Positions 1 to 12,800 of a DNA stretch of 64,000 bases are shown here, one piece after another. Origin of the DNA: Armigeres subalbatus (taxonomy: Eukaryota; Arthropoda; Insecta; Diptera; Culicidae); NCBI RefSeq assembly GCF_024139115.2, contig NC_085139.1, positions 143,766,652 to 143,830,651 on the forward strand, in the 5' to 3' direction. The position numbers and the translations under genes are program-made. Below the pieces are notes generated by a model, which did no database searches, was not told the DNA's origin, and was given only the letters and a program-made list of their open reading frames with translations. Position 1 is the stretch's first letter. The number at the start of each line of letters is the position of its first letter.

Positions 1-650
1 AAAAATCCCGTTAGATTCGACTACACGCTTTTGAATACCAGCATAGAACGTCTGAGTCATGTCAAAGACTTGGGCGTAATTTTGGATTCCCAGCTGACGT
101 ACATAATGCATATCTCATACGTTGTAGGTAAGGTTTCCAAAACCCTGGGCTTCATCTTTCGGATGGGTAAAGAATTTTCTGACATTCATTTACTGTCTAA
201 AGTCTTTGTATTGCTCACTGGTGTGGTCGATACTGGAGTATTGCTCCGCCGTTTGAAATCCCAATTATACGAACGGTGCCGAACGAATTGAGTCCGTGCA
301 ACGACGCTTCCTACGATTTGCTCTGCGTAGACTACCGTGGAGAAATCCATTACGCCTGCCAAGTTATGAAAGCCGCTGTCGGCTTATCGATCTGGAGCCG
401 CTAAGAGAACGCCGTAACACCGCTCGAGCTGTACTTGTTGCAGACGTTTTGCAAGGCCGAATAGATTGTAGTGACATTTTGGAACAGATTAATATTAACG
501 TACAGCCGAGAACACTTCGCAATAACGCTATGTTAAGAATGCCATTTCGTCGGACTAACTACAGTATGAACGGTAGTATTGAAGGATTACAGCGTATATT
601 CAACAGGGTTTTAGTCTGTTGATGTAGGCCTTAAATAAATAATAAATATA
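1..650 (+). pseudogene. CR1-like LINE, 3' end of ORF2 plus tail (truncated, frameshifted)
   Basis: This is the C-terminal end of a non-LTR retrotransposon ORF2, entering from outside the window. Residues from about base 61 include KDLGVILDS and SKTLGFIFRMGKEF, which closely match KDLGVLLDS and SKTLGFIFRIAKKF of the LINE at 57360-57480, so the two belong to the same or sister families. A second frame (296-622) carries the basic C-terminal part with QRRFLRFALRRLPWRNP and YESRCRLIDLEPLRERR, typical of CR1/T1/Q-type LINEs after the RT domain. The two parts lie in different frames, so at least one frameshift falls between about 190 and 295. After the TGA at 620-622 comes a short AT-rich tail with AATAAATAATAAATA, consistent with a CR1-type 3' end made of short repeats and not poly(A). 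It is non-functional because it is truncated and frameshifted. Clade assignment is from recalled motifs. Confidence 0.8.
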
Positions 651-2197
651 TAATATACTTTTGTTTTGTTTCACTTTTTTAATTTAAATGTAAATTAGAA
701 AAAATCGTAGATATTCATCCAGATATATGAGAATTTACAAATTAGTTGTTTGAGCGCGAAAAGCGATGGAATTCCAACATTCAGAACAAAGAATTTTTGA
801 AAACCTGACGCTTTTTATCACATTTCCAATGATATTATCAAACCATTTTTACCTACCTGTGAACTGAGCATGCCAAGACCATGCTGGAGGTGGCTGAGCT
901 GTATCCACTGTTCGGTCTAGGAAATCTTTAGGTCAGTTATTTTCTCGGCATTTCTATGTGGGAAATTACGATTCTGAGCATCGTTTATCTAGATTCTTTC
1001 CTTCAGATAGAGGAATAAAAGTGAAGCTCATCGATCACTTCAAAGTCTACTGGTTGTACCAATATTCATGAAAATAAGTGTCGTTAAGAAGAAAATGCAT
1101 TTGGAGTATGATTTTTGTTTATTGGTTACCTATTCTGAACTGTAGGACAATATTGTTTTGATAAGATTCATCCATTTCGCACGATTTTCTGACTAAAAAT
1201 CTCAACTTTTGAAAATCGTTCACAAAATTACCCTGATTCTAATCGTCCAGTTTTTGTGTTTGCGTTTTCTGTTGGTGGCCTATGGCTTGATCTCGGGCTT
1301 CATCAAACACTTAAATGTCATTGAAAGTGATTACCAATAGCAATAAAGCGACTATAATATGAAAAATGAACTGAATTTTGAATTGGTTTTGAATTTCTAG
1401 TAGAAATAATCGTAATGAATATTTCACCAAACTTTTTAATATTTGTTATAAAAATGGGGTGAAAACTATGCTGCTGTTTGAAAGAGGCACATCATTTGTA
1501 GTGAAATGAATTTGCTTTTTGATTGGATCACTCGTTCTCATTCAATACTTCAAACATTTTTTTAAAAGTATTTTATACGCTTGTTATTCACACTTTCATT
1601 CTCAGCCATCTCCATTGCTAAGGAGGGCCCTTATATAATTTGTCGAAATAAAAAAATCAGAAGTGTTATGTACAAGACACAACCGCCCAACGTAAACTAC
1701 GTAAGGCAGTTTTGTTCATTGAGGATTGTAGTGCCATCATGCATGAATATTTTTAGAAAATTCATTTGATTACTTATGTCACTGGTTTCGAACAAAACTA
1801 GCGTATCTTAAGATATGAAAATTGTTGGATACGACAATTGTTTAAAAATTTATTATGAAAACCCAAATTTAGTCCTCAGTGGTAATGATGCCTTTCTTGG
1901 ATCCGAATTGCCTACATTTGGGTTTTGAAGCATTTGATGATATATTTCGATAGAAGAAGCCCTAGGGAAGCATTCTCTTTTCCGTTTGCAACATTTATTA
2001 TTCAGAAACATTCCAATCATAAGACGAGTTTATACCAATCATAGGCATATCTTGTTTTACGTGCATCACTAGAAATCATAAAATGTCAACCATGTACCAA
2101 AACCCAATTAATTTGGTTGTGGTGCGCGCGAGTAGTAAACGTTGCGGACGGGAAAATATAGTGTGTGCGTTATTACATTCTAACTCCTACTGTCTGG
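651..2197. other. AT-rich stretch, nothing recognised
   Basis: Only short open frames occur here and none resembles a known protein. I see no tandem array, clear inverted repeat or RNA gene. Bases 2130-2215 and 2658-2712 resemble bases 30160-30240 and 30287-30345, including the shared phrase ACTGTCTGGCAGTG, so this is probably an old dispersed repeat of unknown class. Confidence 0.5.
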
Positions 2198-2590
2198 CAG
2201 TGTTGGTAAAATCTCAAAATCTCAAATCTCATCGGCGATTCAAACCATGCGTGAGTCAAATCCCATCAAAATTATGACCGAGAGATTTGCTCATGATTTG
2301 AATCGCAATTTGCATCATTGTATGATATTTACGTGTTCTTCATTATTGAATGCATTGAATTAACTATTTTTCGTCTAAAACAATGGCTAATAATTATATA
2401 TAAACAAAACATACGTCTCGATTGTTTTTTGACGCTTTTTAGAACGAAATCATTTTTCGGTGAGTAAGCGAAGCGGTGCGATTCTGGTCGAGAAACTCAA
2501 GCGCGATGCTTCCCCTACAGAATCGCAGGCGAGTTAGCTCGTGCATGAAACCTCGATGATTCAGATTTGAGTATGATTCTACCAACACTG
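2198..2590. mobile_element. Probable hAT-like MITE (CAGTGTTGGTA termini)
   Basis: The segment begins CAGTGTTGGTAAAATC and ends GATTCTACCAACACTG, giving imperfect terminal inverted repeats of about 16 bp. The first CAGTG plus an AT-rich, non-coding 393-bp body fits a hAT-type MITE. A clean 8-bp target duplication is not visible. A related locus at about 30225-30245 has the flanking ACTGTCTGGCAGTG without the element, which supports an insertion here. Confidence 0.45.
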
Positions 2591-2859
2591 AGTGTCATTA
2601 TGGATAAAATATTCGTGCAATCATTTTATTAATATCATTGTAAGACTTTTGAATCAGGGAGCAAGAAGGTGATAGCTCTATTGTATCTCATATAGCCTGT
2701 TTCAAGAACGTATGCGTTCCGAAGCTTTTGTCGTGTACAATAAGTACCGCATTATTGCACCTACGTATTATAAAAATATCTTAAGTACATTCACACTTCC
2801 TGAATCAAAGTTAAATCCTTCTGAGTCAGGCGCGCTTTTTATTGGATAAAATATTATTA

Positions 2860-3288
2860 GGCCGATACAAATATTTTTTTTAAATATGTCTCACCCACAT
2901 TGTTATTTTGCGCAAAAATAACAACTTGAGGGGCAACAAAAAAATTTCCGGTAAATTTTGATAACTTTCAAAACATTCTTTAACAAATCCGAGGAGTTTT
3001 TTTTATTTATTTTTTTTTTCATTTTGATATTTATTTTTTACTAGAAGACCCGTCGAACTTTGCTTCGCCTAAAATTGATTTATTCTCTGATTAATTCTCG
3101 ACTTATGCAGAAGTTTTTGGTTCATTTGTATGGGGCCCCCCTTTCCAGAAGGGGAAGGCGTTGCAAACCACCACAGAAACATGTCTTCTCTTCCAAAACC
3201 TCCACACGTCAGATTTGTTTCCATTTGCTTAATCTCGAGTTATGATGGAGACGGAGACCATAATTTTTAATAAATATGTGTAACGGCC
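2860..3288. mobile_element. MITE with GGCCG(A/T)TACAAATATT termini, TTA target duplication
   Basis: It starts GGCCGATACAAATATT and ends AAATATGTGTAACGGCC, which are inverted copies of one another with a few mismatches. It is flanked by TTA on both sides (2857-2859 and 3289-3291). The body shares the phrase TTCAAAACATTCTTTAACAA and AATCCGAGGAGTT with the element at 17159-17454, so these are two members of one family. There is no coding capacity. A 3-bp duplication suits a PIF/Harbinger-related or mosquito 3-bp MITE. Confidence 0.75.
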
Positions 3289-3322
3289 TTATAAGTTTTC
3301 AGTTTGCAAAAAAATGCATTTT

Positions 3323-3396
3323 TAATGCAATCAATTTATATTAAAAAACGACTTTGCACATGCAAAGTCGTTTTTTAATATAAATTGATTGCATTA
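3323..3396. repeat. Perfect 36-bp palindrome with 2-nt spacer
   Basis: Bases 3323-3358 and 3361-3396 are exact reverse complements separated only by CA, so the locus could form a very stable hairpin or cruciform. The arm centre is ACTTTGCA/TGCAAAGT. It lies about 35 bp outside the right end of the preceding MITE. I see no protein or RNA-gene context; it may be a tiny MITE. Confidence 0.9.
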
Positions 3397-4862
3397 CTAG
3401 CAAGGGCATTGGCATTGATAATAATTGATCGTCTCATGCCTGCACAAACATGCCCCTTTCTGGATCACTTTTTATACACCATCCACTACATTACGCATTT
3501 TTGTTACATTTGTTTCGACCCCGGTGACTGGTCCGGCTCCATTGTTCTACTTTTTGTGCGAAACACCGCACAAAAAGGAGAGTCCAAAAGCCAACCGCAC
3601 TGAACGGCGACGGCCGAATCGAGACTCTTGCGGACAAGAAAAGAGGGTGCTGCTAAAATGATTCGATACCCTATTTTAACATTCATAACCCAAAGTTTTA
3701 ATATAATTGACAAATTGGTAGAGAATTTCCGAATCGATTGATATATAAATCTCAAAAATCCATCGGAAGATAAAGGCGCTATTAAAGTTCAAAATCTTAC
3801 ATGATTTCGTGACGGTCTCGAATTTGGAAATTTTCATTTGTCACCCTGTATCCGAGTCTTCCCCTTAGACGTAGTTTACGTCAAAAATTAAAGTACAAAT
3901 CATAATCGCTTGATATCGGCAGAAGTTTCCATCGGTGGCAGAATCACGAGCGCGCGTCAGAGCGGGGGCCGCAAAAATTTATTTGCTAGCAAAAGTGTAC
4001 TCCACTGCCATGACCACCACATACGCCATCGTAGCGATAAAAGCAACTGATAGTCCGAATGTTGCGAACAAAATGGCTTGAGCGCGCGGAAAAGCAGCAG
4101 ATAATCATAATGTTTTTCGAACATTGTTTTTAAAGTAATATCGAGAAATCTATCATTGAATCATACAAAAAAATCAGATTTATTATTATTTACATATATA
4201 TTATATCGTTATATCGACAGCTTGTTACTTAATGAGTAATTTTGAATAACCACTATGACAGTACTGCAACCAATATTTGTTCGATTTTCTTGCAATTCTG
4301 TGTGAGAATCTACCAAAATCAGTAAAAGAATTGGGCATATGCCAAATTGCTTGCATCGAATGAGAAAGTCAGTTTTAATGTCAGTCTCATATCATCGACA
4401 GTTGCATTTTGAATAATTGCATCAACATTCGCATGGGTGACTCCAACGCAAGGATTGGTTCCGGCAACCAGGACTATGAGTGAAGTGGAATCATGTATTC
4501 AGACTTTTGGAAAACGCCAGTTCTCTCGAACGTTTAGCATAGTAGCACAATATTTATACTTGGAAATAAGCAAATCAGAACATCAATTATTAGCGGTGGA
4601 ATCTGAATGACTGTGGTTGAACGTAGCAGTTGTATAAGATAACGCCTCCAGCGTTCTTGTACTTCTGCTTCTGCTTGCGTCTGTGCCATCCACCATGCCG
4701 CAACTTTTGTTTGAAAACCCCGTAAACAAGCAATATTATTTAGAATTTGCATGCAATTTTTTCTTGAATTTCCTTTTCCCTGAAATTTTTTTAAATCACC
4801 CAGGTGAATTGTTTAGAATTTGCACGAAAAGTTCTTACAGAAATTCTGATCAGTTTTTACTG
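3397..4862. other. Unassigned stretch
   Basis: No gene, RNA or transposon ends were recognised. Short frames on both strands around 3385-3755 overlap each other and lack any recognisable motif. Bases 3900-4100 are locally GC-richer but again show nothing identifiable. Confidence 0.4.
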
Positions 4863-4885
4863 AAGATTCTTTCAAATTTATTTGA

Positions 4886-5505
4886 AGCGGGCTTGGTAGT
4901 CATATGGCTACTGCTTCTGCCTCATACGCAGGAGGTCGTGGGTTCAATCCCAGGTCCGTTCCATTCTCCTACTTTGTATCTTTCTCTTTATCTCTCATGT
5001 TCTAGCAATCGCTAGAACTGGAAATGGACTTCCATACCGTTTCCATTACTATTCCTATACCTTCAACTTGAGTATTCTATCAGTAATCTGCTAGAATTGG
5101 AAATGAACTATAGAGCTCGTTTCCTACATCCAATTAGAAATTCCATCAGTTACCTTCTCCTATCTATCACATTGGCAGCTCGTTAACCAAGACGGACCTC
5201 TGCCTCTCCAACCTAACCCAAAAATTCCAACAAATTCCGCATGAACTCGTGGCAAGTGCAGAGGTATATTCGGCTTGCAGTGGGCGAGTGATTGCATCAT
5301 CATTTCCTCCCCCTTCCCAACATTGACTTGCATTCTGACGTGGCAGGCGCCAGTATGACCTAACAAATGAGATCACCAGTACTTGTACATTGAAGATGTG
5401 TGCTAGTCCCAAGCAAACATCTGTTGGTTCCCTGTGCAAGAACAGCTGATCTGGTCATAATGGAGTAGCAACTACGAGCAGTCAATCAAGCTCAAGCTCA
5501 AGCTC
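4886..5505 (+). mobile_element. tRNA-Met-derived SINE, full length
   Basis: A perfect 23-bp duplication (4863-4885 and 5506-5528) brackets a 620-bp insertion. Its head is tRNA-like: an A-box-like TGGTAGTCATATGG, then an anticodon arm CTGC-CTCATAC-GCAG whose 7-nt loop has CAT in anticodon position, then GGTCGTGGGTTCAATCCCA as T arm and B box. This matches an elongator tRNA-Met origin. The 3' end carries GGAGTAGCAACTACGA and a (CTCAAG)n hexamer tail, a LINE-type end that presumably allows mobilisation in trans. The long body contains overlapping short frames that are chance. The intact duplication indicates a fairly recent insertion. Family name not assigned; 620 bp is long for a SINE. Confidence 0.88.
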
Positions 5506-5528
5506 AAGATTCTTTCAAATTTATTTGA

Positions 5529-8500
5529 GGAATTCCTTTGAATTTTCATGGACAATTGCTTCGATTTTGCACAGGAGATTCTTTTGAATTTTCCATGTAT
5601 TGAAAGAAATTAATATTGTTTTTAGAGTACTTCAAATTCTTTAAAGAGATAGTTTCTCGATTCCTTAATTAATTATTAGGTGTATGGTTCGTAAGTTCCA
5701 TATTCAAAAAGCTTTTTTCAATATTGATTAATTATTTCTTGTCACTCTCTCTCTACATAACATCTCTGGCACTGAGTTCGTTAAACTACATTGTTCAACT
5801 TTTCAATCTGTTTTGTCATATTTTTCTTCGTGTTCACACGCCATGCACAGTCAGCTGAAATATTTTTCTCATAAGCAGCGCTTGCCCCATGGTGAAAGAA
5901 ATCGATATTAAATTTTCTGATCCTTTTTCGGCATGATTTCAACAAACCACTGACCACCAGTATTTCAGTACCAATATAGGCAAACCTTATGTATACACGA
6001 TGTGGATCAATGTGGGTGGACAGGAGTGGGTTTGATTGGCATCGCCATCAGGATCTGAAAAACTTTATTAAAGCGTAAACTCGTACCAGCGTAGTAAAAA
6101 AATCTAAAGTACTTCTCATCTGCTAAATGTCTCAATCCGACCGGAGACTGAATTGTGCTGTTACCAGAAACATAGATACTTTAATATAGTTATTATTACA
6201 ACAATCTGATCACCGTCACGTTTCACAGAAAAAGCAATCGGCTGGCCCAATGCCACTAAAGAGCGTTCAACGCAACAACCTGCCGGTGAGTTTGAATCTT
6301 GGGTAAACCAAACGATGTGGGTTGGTTTTGTTTTTGCTTTGATTCTCGAATGATGTTCAGAGGGTATCAACTGATGTTTTCTAGTCTGTGAGATCTGTTA
6401 CTTGAATGATACAGTGCAAAATTTCTAAAACGAATTGTTTGTGAAAGCATTCTGTTGAAAGTTTTCTTTACCTGCATGTACCATTTTTTAAAAGCAGTTT
6501 TGAGGCAATTTTACAAGTAGCTACCATTACCTTCGAACATTATGTTTAAAAATTTCGATTAAATAACCCTCCGTTTAACAGGAATTTTACGTACGAGATA
6601 TGTTTAAAACATGAAATTATGCTTTTCTGTTTATGATTTTATGAAGTTTCATAATCTGACTACACTGCTTCGATATACCATACACGAAATTTGAAGCTTT
6701 TCTCAAGTGAAAAATCATGACTTGGGTTGAGAACCATTACTGGAAGGCAGATTGAAAGTGTGCGCCTTTTCATGCCATATCACGTCGGGCTTAACGATCC
6801 CGGTGTTGTGCTATTATTGTCCGCAGGTCGCGGTACCTACACCAAGTCGGGTGGTGTTTATCTCACAACGAAAGCACCCTCCACCCAAATAGGAGCTCCG
6901 GCGAGTAGATAATTACTGCCATTTATAAATAATTTATTTCCCATTAGATTGTTGACTTCCCTTTTCCATTTCGCTGACGCAGGGAATGATTTTTTAAACG
7001 TTTCCATCCCACTGCTGGCGAAGCCGCCAAGAGGACACCAACAGATTGTTGTGTTGCGAGAAAACGGATGGAAAGTAGGAGTGTTTTGATGTTTTCCCGG
7101 AGCTCGTTACGAGCAACCTGCTAGCGAAGTTGGCACATCAGAATGGAGCATCAAGCTGTCTCTTGAGCACGATATGACAATCAATTAGGACATAGTGGTG
7201 GCGTTTATGGGACTTTACTTTCGACAGAGTGACGAAAAGAGATTCATGTGTTGTTTGGGTGAAAATTGGCTAATGTTACAGCATATCTGACAGAAGCTAG
7301 ATTCGGTGTATAATTGGAAATACATGATAATAAATATTGGAAAATCAATCAAATATGCTTGAGATTTACAACATAGTGTTGTACAGATGTATCAATTTAA
7401 ATGGAAATAATAAAGACAATGAATATTTTTTATTAAGTTTTACTTATTGTATCATAATATTACTTCTAACATTGCGGAATTAGTTATTCCAAAAAAACAT
7501 CAACCTAAATCAAGATATTTATAGTATTCATTCCAAACAAACTAGTTTCCTATCTGTTATACCCTATAATCTGAAAATTTCATCAATTCTTTCGGCTTAA
7601 CAGATTGTTGGAATTGCAAGCGATCCCCAATAATTGGCCCATCAATATCCGCCTTTTTGGAATGCAAAATTTAAAATGACACTTCTGATTTTGCCTTTGC
7701 AGCCGAGCACTCTGAGCTGAAGCCATGTGCAATGAAAAAAAACCTCATCAAATATTCATCAGCAGAATAGTTTTGAATTTAAACTGACACTGGAATCAGG
7801 ACCGGGATTCCTTCCCTCTTAGTACTGACGCCAGCTTTGGCAACGCAAATTGCGAGCACATTTCACAAAGCAAACGGACGTACAAGTTGATTTTTAAAAA
7901 TATATCTTTATTAGAGAGACTTCCAGCTCGAGGCCGGCTCGCCTCTAGTTGATTTTTTATCTCCAGGGCAGAGAGTCATCTTACTGTAAAAATAAGATAA
8001 ACATTCAATGAAATTACAAATTCGTTGTCGTAATATTTGTACGAGTTCTTTGAGTAATAATAGTTATTCAAACTATTACCTGATTGTAGGTTTCCATTGT
8101 CTGAGACCATTTAGACAGAAAAAATTAGAAACACGAACAGGTTGATAAATATAAGTAAGCGAAATCGCAATGAACAATATTTGTCACAGATTGTGCAATA
8201 AAAGATCGGGGTGGCATGCAGCAAAAAAGTTCTGCATTACATTTTACTTTTTTTGCCAGTCACCCAACGACAGTGGTCGTAGTCGGTGTCTCTCGATTGT
8301 GCAGTTTATGCAGCATCGCTACCCACCCTACCTCACCAAGCTCAGCTGCTCAACTAGCCGGAGACTGAAATGTGGGAGTGAGTAAATGGTTAGATAACTG
8401 GTTGACTCATTGGCAATGCAAAACTGAAAGGATAGTACAGCAGGATCTCCTACAACACGGAAATATGAAGTTTTACTAGACGAGCACAATGCAGAAGATG

Positions 8501-9889
8501 TCTGTTAACTAATTACTTAACGCAAAATTTGACATTTATAAACAACCTTCTTATTCCTCGTGCCACTTTTCATGTGAAGGATTTAAATTACTTGCATCAC
8601 AGTTTGGCTGACGATTTACATACCTACTTCACGTATCAAGTCTAACAGCCACTCACATTAGGGGTACAGCAGGAGATCCGACTGTGCTAGTTGGACTAAG
8701 TATAGAAAGGGAGAAATAGCAATCCTGGCAGCTGTGACAACATTCCAACTGAATTAGAAATGGATGAACGGACTTTTGATTAGCGCATTGTCATTGAAGT
8801 GAATGGCAGAAGCTACTATGCTTTTGAATTAAAGGCATCGACATTCATGGTTTGAACTCAATAAAACATCAAATAGTTTCTTGTTTATGACGACCTCAAC
8901 TTTCAGCTTAGAAGATTTTAGAGAAGTGAACATTTAGTCGTTCTTACACATTCTTGTTTTAGCTGATTTGCACACACATACCCACGAGCAGGCAGACATA
9001 TACTTGATTTGAGACATAAAAATGTACACCATTCATGACAGAAGTGAGCCTTTCCCTAACAACCCGTATGCAACATTGATTGGGCACATTCTCTTCACGA
9101 ACAGCCTAAATAGCCGAGTGGTTTCGACAGCCAATTATTTGGCTAAGAATAATGCTGAGAATTACTCATTCCGTTCATAGTATGAGTTTTTTTACAGTGT
9201 ACTCTTTGCTTTGTTTTTGACGTTCTTTATACGATACCGATGTGCTTTTATCGTTACTGTTCATAATAGTGCTGAAATTGTTGAGTGTGCTATTTTAATT
9301 CACAATGGCTACAGTTAAGTTAGCTCAAATCAATCTTCAGCATGAATAACAGCAGCGATCATTTTTTGTAAACTTATGCAAAATGGCAAAGCCCAAGTGG
9401 ATTTGGTGCAAGATCTTTGTTTCCGCAAGGGTAACCTTCTTCCTAGGTCACCTTACAACTCGACTTTTGCTGCCTTCAGTAATGGAATGACAAACTCACA
9501 TTCAATGCCTTGTGCATGTGTACTTGTTAACAACGCTATGGTTGCTACACTTTAGCTCTTAGATGTGTCCTGAGGACACCCAGGGGTTACATAGGGCCAA
9601 CATAAAAGATCTTTATCATGGGCGGCTGTTTGCATTGGCCTTGATTAGATCCCAAGTCAGATTACTGTCGATAATGGTCCTGAAAAGAATCGACTTATTA
9701 TCAAAAAATGCGCATTTTCAATCACTAAGAGCACCAATCCTTAAATTAGAATCTCGTGAGAAATATTCGCTGAGGACAGTCAAATCGATAGTGTGCTGTT
9801 GAAATGCCAATGCAAATCCAAAAAAATATTGCAGCGTCTCCTTCCGAGTCACGTTTGTGATTTTGCTATTGATGACGGCATCATCGGTA
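5529..9889. other. 4.4 kb without recognised genes
   Basis: Only short frames occur. Bases 6727-6912 encode 61 residues preceded by TTATTGTCCGCAG, which could be a splice acceptor, but no family is recognised. At 9105-9170, AAATAGCCGAGTGGTTTCGAC resembles the D-arm region of a tRNA-Leu or tRNA-Ser, without a usable B box. The remainder could be ordinary intergenic or intronic sequence. Confidence 0.4.
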
Positions 9890-9897
9890 ATGAACAT

Positions 9898-12800
9898 TTT
9901 TTTATTTATTATCAGGCTAAGGCCGGAGTGGCCTGTGCTGCACATAAAAGTCTTCTCCATTCAGCTCGGTCCAAGGCTGTACTTCGCCAACCACGCAGTC
10001 TGCGGAGGGTCCGCAAATCGTCCTCCACCTGATCGATCCACCTTGCCCGCTGTGCACCTCGCCTTCTTGTTTCCGTCGGATCGTTGATCGTCGGATCGAT
10101 CGAGAACCATTTTCACCGGATTACTGTCCGACATTCTGGCTACGTGCCCGGCCCACCGCAGTCTTCCGATTTTCGCGGTGTGAACGATGGATGGTTCTCC
10201 CAACAGCTGATGCAACTCGTGGTTCATTCGCCTCCTCCACGTACCGTCCGCCATCTGCACCCCACCATAGATGGTACGCAACACTTTCCTTTCAAAAACT
10301 CCAAGTGCGCGTTGGTCCTCCACGAGCATCGTCCAGGTCTCGTGTCCGTAGAGAACTACCGGTCTTATAAGCGTTTTGTAGATAGTCAGTTTGGTACGGC
10401 GGCGAACTCTATTCGATCGGAGCGTCTTACGGAGTCCAAAGTACGTACGATTTCCAGCCACTATGCGCCTCCGAATTTCTCTGCTGGACCGCCGACACCA
10501 GTGAGCCCAAGTACACGAATTCTTCAACCACCTCGATTTCGTCACCACCGATAGAAACTCGTGGTGGGTGGCTCACATTGACCTCTCTTGAGCCTCTTCC
10601 TATCATGTACTTCGTCTTCGACGTGTTGATGACTAGTCCAATCCGTTTAGCTTAGCTTTTCAGTCTGATGTAGGCTTCCTCCATCCTCTCAAAGTTACGT
10701 GCCATGATATCAATGTCGTCGGCGAAACCAAATAACTGGACGGACTTCGTTAAAATCGTACCACTCGTGTCAATCCCTGCCCTTCGTATTACTCCCTCCA
10801 AAGCGATGTTGAATAGCAGACACGAGAGACCATCACATTGCCGTAACCCTCTCCGCGTTTCGAAGGGACTCGAGAATGCCCCTGAAACTCGAACTACGCA
10901 CATCACCCGATCCATCGTCGCCTTGATCAACCGTATCAGTTTATCCGGAAATCCGTTTTCGTGCATTAGCTGCCATAGCTGGTCCCGATCGATTGTATCA
11001 TATGCGGCTTTGAAGTCGATGAATAGATGATGTGTGGGCACGTTGTATTCGCGGCACTTCTGCAGTACTTGGCGAATGGCGAACACCTGGTCCGTGGTGG
11101 AGCGTTCGCCCATAAAACCCGCCTGGTACTGCCCCACGAACTCCCTTGCAATTGGTGCTAGTCGACGGCATAAAATTTGGGAGAGTACCTTGTAGGCGGC
11201 GTTCAGCAATGTGATTGCGCGGTAGTTGCTACAATCCAGCATATCGCCCTTTCTGTAGATGGGACACACGACACCTTCCATCCACTCCTGCGGCAAAACT
11301 TCCTCCTCCCAAATCTTGGTAATGACCCAGTGCAGCGCTCTAGCCAGTGCCTCACCACCGTGTTTAAATAGCTCTCCTGGTAGTTGGTCAACCCCAGGGG
11401 CTTTGTTGTTTTTCAGCCGGCCAATCTCCTCCTGGATTTCCTGGAGATCCGGAGCCGGTAGAATTATGTCCTGCGCGCGTGCTCCTAGGTCCATCACCAT
11501 ACCGCCATCTTCGTCTGCCACATCGCCATTCAGGTGCTCTTCGTAGTGCTGCCGCCACCTTTGGATCACCTCACGCTCGTTCGTAAGAAGGTTCCCGTTT
11601 ATGTCCTTGCACATATCAGGCTGTGGCACATGGCCCTTACGTGAACGGTTCAACTTCTCATAGAACTTTCGTGTGTTATTAGTGCGGTACAGTTGCTCCG
11701 TCTCTTCACGGTCTCGATCTTCCTGCTGACGCTTTTTTCTCCGGAAAATCGAGTTTTGTCTGTTCCGCGCCTGTTTATATCGTGCCTCATTCGCCCTCGT
11801 GCGGTGTTGCAGCAATCTCGCCCATGCTGCATTCTTCTCTTCTACTAACTGCTCACATTCGCCGTCATACCAGTCGTTTCTCCGATCCGGGGGCACCGTG
11901 CCAAGTGCAGCGGTTGCGGTGCTACCAATGGCGGATCGAATATCTCTACAGCCATCTTCAAGAGACGCTGCGCCTAGCTGCTCTTCCGTTGGGAGTGCCA
12001 CTTCCAGCTGCTGCGCGTATTCTTGGGCTAGTCTACCGTCTTGTAGCCGCCCAATATTAAGCCGCGGCGTCCGACTTCGACGCGTGTTGTACACCGTCGA
12101 GAGTTTTGAGCGCAGGCAAACTGCAACGAGGTAGTGGTAGGATTCAATATTCGCACTGCGGTAAGTGCGGACGTTCGTGATGTCGGAGAAGAATTTACCG
12201 TCGATTAGAACGTGGTCGATTTGGTTTTCCGTTTCTTGATTAGGTGATCTCCATGTGGCCTTGTGGATATTTTTGCGGGGTAAGAAGGTGCTTCGGACTA
12301 CCATTCCGCGGGAGGCTGCGAAGTTTATGCATCGTTGGCCGTTGTCATTCGATACGGTGTGCAGACTATCCAGTCCGATGACCGGTCTATACATTTCCTC
12401 CCTTCCTACCTGTGCGTTCATGTCACCGATGACGATTTTAACGTCCCGCAGTGGGCATCCATCGTATGTCTGCTCCAGCTGTGCGTAGAACGCTTCTTTC
12501 TCGTCGTCGGGTCTCCCTTCGTGTGGGCAGTGCACGTTGATGATGCTATAGTTGAAGAAACGGCCTTTTATTCTCAGCTTGAACATCCTTGCGTTGATTG
12601 GCTGCCACCCAATCACGCGTTGGCGCATATTTCCCAGCACTATGAAGCCGGTTCCCAGCCACAGCTTTGGTAGAAGGTAGCGGCTCGATGCCCGCTTTTC
12701 CACACTTTCTGTCCTGTCCAGCAGATTTCCTGCAGCGCTACGACATCGAAGTTGCGGGGATGTAATTCATCGTAGATTATCCTGTCGCAACCTGCGAAGC

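Noticed and set aside
5160..5439. Minus-strand frames of 68 and 90 codons
   Set aside because: They lie inside the tRNA-derived SINE and have no coding hallmarks.
9100..9180. Possible tRNA-Leu/Ser gene (AGCCGAGTGGTT)
   Set aside because: No B box or acceptor pairing at the right distance; at best an old relic.
10704..12673. Several plus-strand frames of 64-112 codons across the RTE element
   Set aside because: They are antisense shadows of the RTE endonuclease-RT ORF.
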